The notes: a model not told the origin generated them from the letters alone. 64,000 nucleotides of DNA from Solirubrobacterales bacterium (GCA_025936755.1 JAICSS010000001.1:62001-126000); one strand, 5' to 3'; counted from the stretch's first letter, positions 17,886-25,895 are shown. Numbers and translations are program-made.

Positions 17886-17907
17886 CCGGTCTCCTCGGCT
17901 GAGGTGG

Positions 17908-17990
17908 CCTGACCAAGCAGATCAAGGACGCAGGAAGCGAAGCGTGCTTCGCACGTGAGCGACCGAGGACGCCGATATGCGCCGGTCAGA
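17908..17990. repeat. structured intergenic element (REP-like)
   Basis: Between nadK and the MFS gene is a compact self-complementary stretch. GCGAAGC (17937-17943) pairs with GCTTCGC (17946-17952), or alternatively CGTGC with GCACG around TTC. An outer CTGACC / GGTCAG pair brackets the segment. It lies just past the nadK stop on the minus strand, so it can act as a terminator. Its layered palindromes also resemble dispersed extragenic repeats. Confidence 0.4.
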
Positions 17991-17995
17991 GCGCC

Positions 17996-18838
17996 TCAGA
18001 CGGCCAGGTGGCCGAACTTCTCTCGTATCCGGCCGTAGAAGCTCGTTCCGGGAAGTTGTGCCAGGCGGCTGACCGAGTCGAGGAAGCGGACCTCGAGCGA
18101 GGCGCCGGCGGCGAGGTCGGCGATCTTGCCGCCGTCGACGGCGACTTCGACCGGCTCGCGCTCGGGGGCGTTGACGACGTGGAGGACGTCCCCCGGGGCG
18201 ACGACCAGCGCCCTGGCGGTCAGCGAGTGCGGCGAGATGTAGCTGACGACGTATCCCTTCACCCCCCAGGCGAGGATCGGGCCCTGATTGGCCAGGTTGT
18301 AGCCGGTCGAGCCGGCAGGGGTGGCGGCGACGAGACCGTCGCAACGGACGTGCCCCACCTCCTCCCCGGCGATCCCGTAGCTCAACTCGGCGACGCGGTC
18401 GTGGGGGCGGCGGGCGAGGGTGATGTCGTTCAGCCCCACCTGCTCCCTGCCGTCGACCTTCACCTCGAGGCCCGGCAGCTGGATCGTCTCGATCTCGCCG
18501 GAGAGGGCGCGGCGGATCCCTTCGGCCGCCCCGTCGCGCTCGACCGCGGCGAGGAAGCCGACGGTGCCGAAGTTGACGCCGAAGACCGGTACCTCGGTGT
18601 GGGCGTAGCGGCGCAGCGCGTGGAGGATCGAGCCGTCGCCGCCGAGGACGAGACAGATGTCCGGCACGGTGTGTTCGGCGGTGACGTCGACCCCCTCTCC
18701 GGCGCTGCCGTGCTTCTCCAGCTCCTGCTCGGTCGCCGCCAGCCGCCACCCCATCTCGTGGGCGACCTCAGCCGCGACGGCGACTGCTTCGGAGGCGCTC
18801 GGCGGGTGCGAGTGCGTGATCAGGGCGGCGGTCTTCAC
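17996..18838 (-). CDS. nadK: NAD kinase
   Basis: A 280-aa enzyme that phosphorylates NAD to NADP. The catalytic LVLGGDGSILHALR (GGDG motif), the conserved LNDITLARRP and the substrate-binding TPAGSTGYNLANQGPI are all present. The start is GTG at 18838, overlapping the tlyA stop by 4 nt (GTGA), which fixes the start and shows coupling. The tlyA-nadK-recN grouping is conserved in actinobacteria, here split from recN by the MFS gene. Confidence 0.96.
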   Translation of the reverse strand: MKTAALITHSHPPSASEAVAVAAEVAHEMGWRLAATEQELEKHGSAGEGVDVTAEHTVPDICLVLGGDGSILHALRRYAHTEVPVFGVNFGTVGFLAAVERDGAAEGIRRALSGEIETIQLPGLEVKVDGREQVGLNDITLARRPHDRVAELSYGIAGEEVGHVRCDGLVAATPAGSTGYNLANQGPILAWGVKGYVVSYISPHSLTARALVVAPGDVLHVVNAPEREPVEVAVDGGKIADLAAGASLEVRFLDSVSRLAQLPGTSFYGRIREKFGHLAV

Positions 18839-19632
18839 TCGTCCCCCTCGACGGCCGCTATCGCCGCGTCCAGGTCCTCGATTTCCGGACCGCTCCCCCC
18901 GCCCCAGACGAACGTCTCGCGGTTCCCCTTCGGCCCCGGCAGCCCCGAGGAGGCGAAGCCGCGGACCGGCAGGCCGAGGTCGCGCACCGCATCGGCAACG
19001 AGGTGGATCGCCTCGCGCCGATCGGCGGCGTCGCGGACGACGCCGCGCCCCACCCGCTCCCTGCCGAGCTCGAACTGGGGCTTGACCATCGCCAGGATCT
19101 CGCCCCCGGGCTGCAAGCACCGCGCCACCGCCGGCAGCACCTTGGTCAAGGAGATGAAGGAGACGTCGATCGTCGCCAGGGAAGGCACGAACGGCAGGTC
19201 CGCCGGCTCCAGCGCCCGCGCGTTCAGCCGCTCGATCGCGTGCACCCGGGGGTCCTGCCGCAGGCGCACGTCGAGCTGGCCGTAGGCGACGTCGGCGGCG
19301 GCGACGCGGGCGGCGCCCCGCTGCAGGAGGCAGTCGCTGAAGCCGCCGGTGGAGGCGCCGACGTCGAGGCAGTCGCGACCGGCGACCTCGACCCCCAGCG
19401 CCTCGAGCGCGTTCTCGAGCTTCGTCCCCCCGCGGGAGACGTAACGCGGCCCCTCGTCGACGATCAGGTCGGCGTCGGGCTCGACAAGGTGACTCGGGCG
19501 CAGCGCCACCGACCCGTCCCGCCCGATCCGCACTTCGCCGGCGCGCACGGCGCCCGCCGCGGCCGAACGCGAGGGAAAGATCCCGCGGTCGGCCAAAACC
19601 GCGTCTATCCGGGACTTCTTCACGGCGGACAC
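18835..19632 (-). CDS. tlyA: TlyA-family 16S/23S rRNA 2'-O-methyltransferase
   Basis: A 265-aa protein with an N-terminal S4 RNA-binding domain (KKSRIDAVLADRGIFPSRS, about 4-22) and an FtsJ-like Rossmann methyltransferase. The SAM site is DCLDVGASTGGFSDCLL, preceded by YVSRGGTKLENAL. TlyA methylates rRNA riboses and affects capreomycin sensitivity in mycobacteria. The GTG at 19632 follows a G-rich stretch that could serve as a ribosome binding site; GTG 19623 is an alternative. The frame stays open further upstream, but that part is unlike protein and falls in the gene-poor cassette. Confidence 0.92.
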   Translation of the reverse strand: MSAVKKSRIDAVLADRGIFPSRSAAAGAVRAGEVRIGRDGSVALRPSHLVEPDADLIVDEGPRYVSRGGTKLENALEALGVEVAGRDCLDVGASTGGFSDCLLQRGAARVAAADVAYGQLDVRLRQDPRVHAIERLNARALEPADLPFVPSLATIDVSFISLTKVLPAVARCLQPGGEILAMVKPQFELGRERVGRGVVRDAADRREAIHLVADAVRDLGLPVRGFASSGLPGPKGNRETFVWGGGSGPEIEDLDAAIAAVEGDE

Positions 19633-19928
19633 GCTACCGAGCCCCCCGCGGCCTGGCCTTTTATTGGAGCTTGAGAAAGAACTGCGACATTCAGGGCGAC
19701 CGCTTACCGAATTTGATCTGGCCCCCTTAAGCAAATCGGGTACATAGGCCGCAGAGTCCGTCAATTGCAGCAACTCTGTGACCCCACTCACACACAAGTC
19801 GCACATACGTTCGTACGCTGCTCAAGGATTCGCAAGAGGAAACCGACTAAGGAGCACGACCAAAACTTCAAGGCTGATCCCCGCGTCGATATATCGCCTC
19901 GCTGCTTCCCACAGCGACGCACTCGACA

Positions 19929-19979
19929 TTAACCGGGCTCACCTACCTCCCACGGATCCACACATATATAGAGATACAT
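19929..19979 (-). CDS. candidate 16-residue micro-ORF
   Basis: On the minus strand a strong Shine-Dalgarno sequence, GGGAGGAG (19991-19984), lies 4 nt from ATG at 19979. The frame encodes MYLYICVDPWEVGEPG and stops at TAA. The ATG sits in the loop of a small hairpin (AGAGAT/ATCTCT). The second copy of the repeat keeps the SD-like tract but not this ATG. The conservation may therefore be at the nucleic-acid level and not as a peptide. Confidence 0.25.
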   Translation of the reverse strand: MYLYICVDPWEVGEPG

Positions 19980-20010
19980 ATCTCTCCTCCCTGTAGTAAC
20001 CCCAGAAGCG
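19953..20010. repeat. structured direct repeat, copy 1
   Basis: Shares CGGATCCACACATAT, an AGAGAT...CTCT hairpin, CTCTCCTCCC and CCCCAGAAGCG, in the same order, with copy 2 at 22196-22254. Small gaps fall between the conserved blocks. The two copies are in the same orientation and bracket a 2.2-kb cassette. In this copy AGAGAT (19970-19975) and ATCTCT (19980-19985) pair perfectly around a 4-nt loop. Confidence 0.75.
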
Positions 20011-20035
20011 CCCCGCCTCCCCGGCGGGGCGTTTT
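20009..20035 (+). terminator. intrinsic terminator after repeat copy 1
   Basis: Arms CGCCCCGCC (20009-20017) and GGCGGGGCG (20023-20031) form a 9-bp stem with a 5-nt loop, followed by TTTTC. It is a canonical plus-strand terminator with no coding gene immediately upstream. This suggests that a short RNA containing the repeat is transcribed rightward. Confidence 0.8.
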
Positions 20036-20457
20036 CTGTTGTGGAGCCAAATATCAGGCGTTGCTCGCGTCCTAGGTGGTCGGCTAGAGCACTCATGCGC
20101 CAGTCGATGCACCAGTCAGCTCTGAAATGGGTACTTCGACCTCCCGCGCCGGCTGCGCGCTTACTCTGAGATTCAGCCATGATCGATTTCACAGCCTTCG
20201 ATGAAGGACCTTTTGGCCAGGAATTGATCCAGATCGAATTGGGGCTGAAGGACTGGCCAACGACCGATGCTCGGCAGCACCATTTCATCCCAAGGTTCTT
20301 GCTCGAAGCCGGAGCTGGACAGGTCGGCTCATCAATCGGGTCGGCTGGTGCCGCTGGGGGTGGAGTGCGGGGATGTTCCGGTCTGGTCGGCGCCAAGCTT
20401 GGCCTGGAAGCGTTAGCTGAATAGCAAAGAACCTGGCGTCTACTAGGAGGAACTGAC

Positions 20458-20817
20458 ATGGGGGTCTGGCTGGCGGCACCAAAGCTTGCGGCAAACGAGA
20501 CGATTCAATGGCAATCGTCGGCCAGTCGCTCGATAACGAGGTGGTTGACTGCCGGAGGTCGGCTGTTTGTGACCAACGAGCGGGTCTTATTTCAACCAAA
20601 TCGCTTCGACAAATTAACGGGCAAAAAGTCATGGGAGTGTCCCCTGGCGTCCGTCACGGGGCTGGAGGTCATTGATCGCGACTCCGCCGTGGCCCCGGGA
20701 GGACTGCGAACTCGCCTCGGACTCCAGACTTCCGACGGCACCGAGAAGTTCGTAGTCAACAACCTGGACCAGAAGATCGTGGAACTCCGAGAATTGCTTC
20801 CCCAGCTCTCGGGTTAA
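20458..20817 (+). CDS. PH/GRAM-like domain protein
   Basis: A 119-aa protein preceded by a strong ribosome binding site (AGGAGG 6 nt before the ATG). The middle matches the bacterial PH/GRAM pattern: GRLFVTNERVLFQPNRF (about 35-51), then a W/E/C-P-L-A-S-V-TGLEVI strand and a C-terminal helix. Such domains bind lipids or proteins at membranes. No membrane segment is seen. It stands alone in the cassette between the two repeat copies, with codon use less GC-biased than the operons around it. Its function is unknown. Confidence 0.75.
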   Translation: MGVWLAAPKLAANETIQWQSSASRSITRWLTAGGRLFVTNERVLFQPNRFDKLTGKKSWECPLASVTGLEVIDRDSAVAPGGLRTRLGLQTSDGTEKFVVNNLDQKIVELRELLPQLSG

Positions 20818-21185
20818 GCATCGCGATGCCTATTGCCGCAGCGGGGTCGCCGGGACATGGCCGAGCCTCTGTCTAGTCGCCATCTTTAGTTTCGCCTGGC
20901 TCGGGCGGCGACGTATCTGCCTCACAGGGCAACCGAGGGCTGGTCGATGCACCAGCGATGGCGCTCTTTTTCCCTCGAGCCCTCGCCCTGGCTTGGCTCG
21001 GAACTGCACACGCGAAAAGGTGGCGCAGTCAAGAGCGCGCTCCTGGAGCGGCCTGGAGGCTCACGACCATTCCTGAGTAGTGCTACAGAGAATCTTGTTT
21101 GGTAGAAGGGCTTCACTTGGAACCAGGGAGTTCCAGGTGGCCGGGAGGGAGAGATCTCGGCGCAATCAATCGAAAGGACCAGTCA
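20818..21185. other. intergenic region upstream of the secreted protein
   Basis: 368 bp with no supportable gene. It holds the second GTCGATGCACCAG 13-mer (20943-20955, here part of a CTGGT/ACCAG hairpin) and a small GGAAC/GTTCC hairpin near 21119-21135. The last 20 nt carry the AAAGGA ribosome binding site of the next gene. Confidence 0.5.
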
Positions 21186-22058
21186 ATGAGAAGGCTATTT
21201 CTGGCCGTGGCGGCGCTTGCCGTGATGCTCGTGCCCGCCTCGTCCGCATCCGCCGAACTCACCGGCCCGTGGGTTCGCTTCAACAAATGCCCGGCGGCCA
21301 ACACGGCCGTCAATCTCTGCGTCTACGCGGAAACCACCAGCGGCTCGTTCACCGTGGGCAACAAAACCGTGCCGATCGTGAACCCGGTGATCCTCAAGGG
21401 CGGCACCCACATCGTCAATCCGGAAGAACTCCTCGGGGCCCAGGAATTTTACGCTCCGACCGACGGCCAGACGCTCTCGAAAACCGCCCAGCCGGTGCCG
21501 GGAGGCCTGCTCGGCGTCACCGCACCTACCTGGTGGCCCTCGCTCCTCCGCGAACTGTTCGACGAAACGATCAACAACGGGTTCACCGGGGTCCAGGCGA
21601 CGGTGGAACTCGCCGGCCCGGCCTCGTCCGTGAAACTGAATCCGGGCAACCTGCTGACTGCGAGCGGAGTAGCTCTCGGGATGCCGGTGAAGGTCAAGTT
21701 GAGCAACCCGTTCCTGGGTAGCAACTGCTACATCGGATCCAACTCGAACCCGATCAGACTCAACCTGACCAGCGGGACGACCTCACCCCCGCCGCCCAAC
21801 ACGCCGATCTCCGGCAGCCCGGGCGTATTCGAAGGTCTCGAAGAATTCCAGATCATCGCGCAGAGAAACAACAGCCTCGTCGACAACTCGTTCTCGGCGC
21901 CTGGTGCGAACGGCTGCGGAGGCATCCTGTTCTCATGGGCGGTCGATCCGTTCGTCGACTCGATCCTCGGCACGCCGTCGGCGGCCGGCAAGAACACCGC
22001 GATTCTCACGGGGACCAGCTACCTCGGGGGCGCCGAATACGTTCGGACCCACCAGTAG
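21186..22058 (+). CDS. secreted protein of unknown function
   Basis: A 290-aa protein beginning with a classical Sec signal peptide (MRRLFLAVAALAVMLVPASSASA, cleavage probably after residue 23). The mature part is rich in Asn, Pro, Gly and Thr, has paired cysteines (C35/C44, and two in the C-terminal half) and looks like a beta-rich extracellular domain. A proline stretch near residue 200 may be a linker. I do not recognise the family. The start is fixed by AAAGGA 9 nt upstream and by the signal peptide. It ends in a very strong terminator. It is the main cargo of the repeat-flanked cassette. Confidence 0.8.
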   Translation: MRRLFLAVAALAVMLVPASSASAELTGPWVRFNKCPAANTAVNLCVYAETTSGSFTVGNKTVPIVNPVILKGGTHIVNPEELLGAQEFYAPTDGQTLSKTAQPVPGGLLGVTAPTWWPSLLRELFDETINNGFTGVQATVELAGPASSVKLNPGNLLTASGVALGMPVKVKLSNPFLGSNCYIGSNSNPIRLNLTSGTTSPPPPNTPISGSPGVFEGLEEFQIIAQRNNSLVDNSFSAPGANGCGGILFSWAVDPFVDSILGTPSAAGKNTAILTGTSYLGGAEYVRTHQ

Positions 22059-22080
22059 CAGCGAGCTCTCGCTGAAGTAG

Positions 22081-22114
22081 AAAGGGGCGCCCGCCTTCCG
22101 GCGGGCGCCCCTTT
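22081..22114 (+). terminator. intrinsic terminator of the secreted protein gene
   Basis: A 15-bp perfect stem (22081-22095 with 22100-22114) and a 4-nt loop, with T residues at the base, 22 nt after the stop codon. Confidence 0.9.
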
Positions 22115-22195
22115 CATTGCCGGGTTCGAGACCCGTCGCAGACGCGCCTCGCGCCCCGACCTAAGTGGCGGGCGCGAGAGATCCGATTCCCCAAG

Positions 22196-22254
22196 CGGAT
22201 CCACACATATAGAGATGCGCGCCTCTCCTCCCCTTGGTGATTTTCCCCAGAAGC
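22196..22254. repeat. structured direct repeat, copy 2
   Basis: The second copy of the element at 19953-20010. The hairpin is retained in altered form (AGAG...CTCT with different inner pairs), a hint that structure is conserved. The flanking CCAAGCG (22191-22197) and CGCTTGG (22254-22260) add an outer 7-bp pairing missing from copy 1. It lies between the terminator of the secreted protein and the end of dxs. Confidence 0.75.
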
Positions 22255-22358
22255 GCTTGGCTGTCGCCTGCTTCCACACCGGAGAGACTGGCGCAGGCTA
22301 AACGATTGCGCCAATTGAATCAATCGTCAAAAGTGATTAGGGCGCTAAGGGGAGCAGC

Positions 22359-24395
22359 TTAGGTCAGCGCCGGCTGCGCGCTGGGGAGCGAACTGAGCAC
22401 CCGGTCGGCGACCGACTCCCCGGTCAGGCCCACCTCCGCACGCAGCAGCGCCGGCTTGCCGTGGGTGACGTAGGCATCGGGTAGGCCGACGCGCAGGACC
22501 CGAGCCCGCTCGCCGGGCGCCTCGGCGAACGCGTCCTCGAGGTGCTCGAGCACCGCCGAGCCGAATCCTCCCGGGAGGACGTTCTCCTCGATCGTCACCA
22601 CCAGCTCGTGCTCGCGCGCGAGGCGCTCGGCCAGCCCGGCGTCGATCGGCTTGGCGAAGCGCGCATCGGCGACGGTCGGCTTCAGCCCGTGCTTCCCGAG
22701 GATCTCGGCGGCTTCGCGGGCGACCGCGACGCCGTAGCCGTAGCCGAGCAGCGCCACCCGCTCGCCCTCTGCGAGAACCTCCCCCCTGCCGACCGGCAGC
22801 AGTTCGGGCTTCGCCGGCAGCTCGGCCCCCTCCCCCGACCCGCGCGGGTAGCGCAGCGCCGCCGGGCCGTCGTGGGCGATCGCGGTGTGGAGCATGTGGA
22901 CCAGCATCGCCTCGTCGCGGGGCGCCATCACGACCACGTTCGGGATCGGCCGGAAGTAGGAGACGTCGAAGGCGCCGTGGTGGGTCGGGCCGTCGTCGCC
23001 GACCAAACCGGCGCGATCCATCGCGAAGGTGACGTCGAGTTTTTGCAGGCAGACGTCGTGGACGATCTGGTCGTAGGCGCGCTGGAGGAAAGTCGAATAG
23101 ATCGCGCAGACCGGCTTCGCCCCCTGCAGCGCCAGGCCGCTCGCCAGAAGGACCGCGTTCTGCTCGGCGATGCCGACGTCGTAGTACTGATCGGGCAGCT
23201 CGTCGCAGAGCTGCTGCAGGCCGGTCCCCCCCGCCATCGCCGCGGTTATCCCGATCACCCGCTCGTCGGCCCTGGCCTCGGCCACCATCGCCTCGGCGAA
23301 GACCTTCGTGTACTGCGGCGGCGAGCCGGCGGCGGGCGGCTTCTCGAGCACCTCGATCCCCTCCGGCGAATCAGTTTCGGTCACCGGGACCGGCTTGGGA
23401 GCGCTCGCGGGCTGGCCGTCGACGATCGACTTCGGCTTCGCCGCGTGCCACTCCTCCATCGACTCCAGGCCGCCTTCTTCGGCCGGGGCGAAGCCCTTGC
23501 CCTTGACGGTGTGGACGTGGACGACGACCGGGCGGTCGGCTTCTAAGGCCTCGCCCAGGGCCTCCCGCAGCGCGTGCACGTCGTGGCCGTCGATCACGCC
23601 CATGTAGGCGAGGTCGAGCTCCTCGAAGAAGAGCCCGGGCGCCCAGTAGGCCTTGATCGCCGACTTGATCTCCGGCCCGAGGCGCTCGATCCGTTTGCCG
23701 AGGCCGAGCGGGAGCTTCGTCAGCCGGTCCTCCACCCCCTCGCGGGCGTGCCAGAGGCGCGGGTTGAGGCGGATCCGGTTGAAGTAGCGGGAAAGGGCGC
23801 CGACGTTGGGGGAGATCGACATCCCGTTGTCGTTGAGGACGATCACGATCGGCGTCTGCAGGCCGCCGGCCGCATGCAGGGCCTCGTAGGCGACGCCGCC
23901 GGTGAGGGCGCCGTCGCCGATCACCGCCGCCACCTTGCCGTCGGCGCCGATTCCCTTGCGCATCGCCTCCTTCAGCCCGACCGCGTAGCCGATCGAGGTC
24001 GAGGCGTGGCCGGCGCCCATGATGTCGTGCTCGGACTCGGGGATCGAGCAGAACGGCGCCAAGCCGTCGTACTGGCGGATCGTCGGCAGCCGGTCGCGGC
24101 GACCGGTCAGGACCTTGTGCGGGTAGGCCTGGTGGCCGACGTCCCAGAGCACCTTGTCGCGAGGGGAGTCGAGCAGGCTGTGGAGGGCGACGGCGAGCTC
24201 GCAGGTGCCGAGGTTGGCGCCGAAGTGGCCGCCGATCGTCCCGATCGTGTCGATGATGTAGGTGCGCATCTCCTGCGCGACCCGCTGCAGCTGCTCCTCG
24301 TCGAGGGCGTGCAGGTCCTCGGGGCCTTCGATTCCCGGCAGCAGCGGCTCTCTCGTCTCGTCTTCGTTGCCCTGGGTGGGGGGCTGTTCGCTCAT
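22359..24395 (-). CDS. dxs: 1-deoxy-D-xylulose-5-phosphate synthase
   Basis: A 678-aa thiamin-diphosphate enzyme, first step of the MEP isoprenoid pathway (pyruvate plus glyceraldehyde 3-phosphate to DXP). The N-terminal domain shows LWDVGHQAYPHKVLTGR and the ThDP motif VIGDGALTGGVAYEAL...LNDNGMSISPN. The pyrimidine domain has DRAGLVGDDGPTHHGAFD. A Pro/Ser-rich linker (about 325-355) separates the two. Its ATG overlaps the ispA stop by 4 nt, so ispA and dxs are co-translated. The tail follows a small hairpin at 22302-22327. Confidence 0.97.
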   Translation of the reverse strand: MSEQPPTQGNEDETREPLLPGIEGPEDLHALDEEQLQRVAQEMRTYIIDTIGTIGGHFGANLGTCELAVALHSLLDSPRDKVLWDVGHQAYPHKVLTGRRDRLPTIRQYDGLAPFCSIPESEHDIMGAGHASTSIGYAVGLKEAMRKGIGADGKVAAVIGDGALTGGVAYEALHAAGGLQTPIVIVLNDNGMSISPNVGALSRYFNRIRLNPRLWHAREGVEDRLTKLPLGLGKRIERLGPEIKSAIKAYWAPGLFFEELDLAYMGVIDGHDVHALREALGEALEADRPVVVHVHTVKGKGFAPAEEGGLESMEEWHAAKPKSIVDGQPASAPKPVPVTETDSPEGIEVLEKPPAAGSPPQYTKVFAEAMVAEARADERVIGITAAMAGGTGLQQLCDELPDQYYDVGIAEQNAVLLASGLALQGAKPVCAIYSTFLQRAYDQIVHDVCLQKLDVTFAMDRAGLVGDDGPTHHGAFDVSYFRPIPNVVVMAPRDEAMLVHMLHTAIAHDGPAALRYPRGSGEGAELPAKPELLPVGRGEVLAEGERVALLGYGYGVAVAREAAEILGKHGLKPTVADARFAKPIDAGLAERLAREHELVVTIEENVLPGGFGSAVLEHLEDAFAEAPGERARVLRVGLPDAYVTHGKPALLRAEVGLTGESVADRVLSSLPSAQPALT

Positions 24396-25255
24396 TCGTT
24401 CCTCGTGAAGATGTAGTCGGCCACGCGCCTCAGGTCGTCGATCTCGCCGTCGGCCCCGGCCAGCGCCGCGGTCGCCTTCGCGTGCGACTCGGCGGCCAGC
24501 TCACGGGCCCGGTCGAGCCCGAAAAGGCTGACGTAGGTGAGTTTGCCATGTCTCTCGTCGCTTCCATGCGGCTTGCCGAGCTGCTCGTCCGACTCGGTCA
24601 CGTCGAGGATGTCGTCGACTATCTGGAACAGCACGCCCAGCTCCTCGGCGAAACGGCGATAGGGCATTGTCTCAGGTTCGGAGGCTCCCTCGAGCAGGAG
24701 GATCACGTTGACGCTGGCGGCGATCAGCCGGCCGGTCTTGAGGGCGTGCAGGGCCCGCAGGCCGTCGGCGTCGGTCTCGGCGCCGATCACGTCCACGTAC
24801 TGGCCGCCGACCATGCCGTCGACGCCCGTCGACGCCGCCAGCTCCCGCAGGCCAGCCAGCACCCGGGCCGGCTCGCCCGGCTGCTCGCAGAAGAGGCGAA
24901 CCGCCTCGGCGAAGAGGCCGTCGCCGGCCAGGATCGCCACGTCCTCGCCGAACTTGACGTGGGAGGTCGGCAGCCCCCGCCGCAGCTCGTCGTCGTCCAT
25001 CGCCGGCAGGTCGTCGTGGATCAGCGAGTAGGTGTGGATCAGCTCGATCGCGCAGGCGACCGGGAGGAACCGCTCCGGCTCGGCGCCCAGGGCGCGGGCG
25101 GTCGCCAGCGCCAGCACCGGCCGCACCCGCTTGCCGCCGGCCAGCAGCGAGTACCGCATCGCCTCCTCGAGGCCGGCGGTCGGAGCGGTGGCCGAGAAGG
25201 ACAGGCGCTCCAGCGCACCGTCGACCGAGACACGTAGATCCTCGGGGTAATCCAT
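24392..25255 (-). CDS. ispA: polyprenyl (farnesyl/geranylgeranyl) diphosphate synthase
   Basis: A 287-aa trans-prenyltransferase. The first Asp-rich motif is HDDLPAMDDDELRRG and the second is FQIVDDILDVTES, with LAGGKRVRPVLALATA near the N-terminus. This short-chain synthase layout resembles bacterial FPP synthases; chain length cannot be settled by eye. It is coupled to dxs by a 4-nt overlap and follows a palindrome at 25259-25299. Confidence 0.93.
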   Translation of the reverse strand: MDYPEDLRVSVDGALERLSFSATAPTAGLEEAMRYSLLAGGKRVRPVLALATARALGAEPERFLPVACAIELIHTYSLIHDDLPAMDDDELRRGLPTSHVKFGEDVAILAGDGLFAEAVRLFCEQPGEPARVLAGLRELAASTGVDGMVGGQYVDVIGAETDADGLRALHALKTGRLIAASVNVILLLEGASEPETMPYRRFAEELGVLFQIVDDILDVTESDEQLGKPHGSDERHGKLTYVSLFGLDRARELAAESHAKATAALAGADGEIDDLRRVADYIFTRNE

Positions 25256-25258
25256 CAG

Positions 25259-25299
25259 CGCTGTTCCTTTTCGCCGCTATACGAGGAAAAGGAACAGCG
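25259..25299. repeat. 14-bp palindrome between the mini-gene and ispA
   Basis: Arms 25259-25272 and 25286-25299 are exact inverse complements (CGCTGTTCCTTTTC), with a 13-nt loop. It shares the CTGTTCC / AAAAGGAACAG core with the palindrome inside the DUF3866 gene. It could terminate the nusB unit or be a mobile palindromic unit. Confidence 0.6.
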
Positions 25300-25310
25300 G
25301 AACGATTGGG

Positions 25311-25487
25311 TCACTCGGCGCTCGCCTGCTGCCGCGCCTCGCGGTTGGCCTCCTCGACCGCCTCGGCCGAGAGGTCGGCGGCCTCCGCCGCGAGCTGGGC
25401 GGCGATCTCGTCGCCGACCTCCTCCCCCTGCAGCTGGGAGGTGATCTCGCGCAGGCGCTGGGAGATCTCGCGCAGGCGGGCGCTCAC
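25311..25487 (-). CDS. 58-aa coiled-coil-like protein coupled to nusB
   Basis: GTG at 25487 overlaps the nusB stop by 4 nt (GTGA), and the frame runs 58 codons to TGA. The sequence is strongly helical with heptad-like Leu/Ile spacing (SARLREISQRLREITSQL, then EIAAQLAAEAADLSAEAVEEA) and is very rich in Glu, Ala and Arg. It takes the place where other actinobacteria carry xseB, but the XseB core pattern is not evident, so I do not name it. Coupling and codon use argue that it is real. Confidence 0.65.
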   Translation of the reverse strand: MSARLREISQRLREITSQLQGEEVGDEIAAQLAAEAADLSAEAVEEANREARQQASAE

Positions 25488-25861
25488 TTGGCCGGCTCCC
25501 GCTCGCGGGCGACGGCGCCGAGGACGCCGTTGACGAACTTCGGCGCCTCGGCCCCGCAGTACTCCTTGGCGATCTCCACCGCCTCGTCGATCGCGACCTC
25601 CGCCGGGGTCTCGGTGAACTCCATCTCGTAGAGGGCGGTCCGCATCACGTTCATCTCGAGCGGCGCGATCCGGTCGACCGTCCAGCCCTTGACGTGGGCG
25701 GCGATCACGTCGTCGAGCTCTTCGCGGTGGCCGTCGACGCCCGCGGCCAGCTCCCGCGTCAGCGGCCGCGCCTCCCCCAGCAGCTCCTCCAGCGGCCGCC
25801 CGGTCACGTCGCGCTGGTAGTTGACGAAGACGGCGTCCCGCCGCTGGTCGGATCTGCGCAT
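25484..25861 (-). CDS. nusB: transcription antitermination factor NusB
   Basis: A 125-aa all-helical protein that binds boxA RNA with NusE during rRNA transcription. Typical features are the RRSDQRRDAVFVNYQRDVTG start, VDRIAPLEMNVMRTALYEMEF and the C-terminal AIDEAVEIAKEYCGAEAPKFVNGVLGAV. It follows efp by 34 nt, the usual actinobacterial order. Confidence 0.95.
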   Translation of the reverse strand: MRRSDQRRDAVFVNYQRDVTGRPLEELLGEARPLTRELAAGVDGHREELDDVIAAHVKGWTVDRIAPLEMNVMRTALYEMEFTETPAEVAIDEAVEIAKEYCGAEAPKFVNGVLGAVAREREPAK

Positions 25862-25895
25862 GGGGACATTGTTCCAGCGCCGCAGGCCGGGACGG

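Larger units (their letters stand above)
19633..20457. other. gene-poor intergenic region with a repeat copy and terminator
   Basis: About 825 bp with visibly lower GC than its neighbours. It contains copy 1 of the structured repeat (19953-20010), a micro-ORF on the minus strand, an intrinsic terminator (20009-20035) and the 13-mer GTCGATGCACCAG at 20103-20115, which recurs at 20943-20955. I see no convincing conventional gene. Confidence 0.6.

Noticed and set aside
20179-20424. An 81-codon plus-strand frame (MIDFTAFDEGPF...) in the cassette
   Set aside because: No ribosome binding site and no motif; the second half is a Gly/Ala/Val run typical of chance frames.
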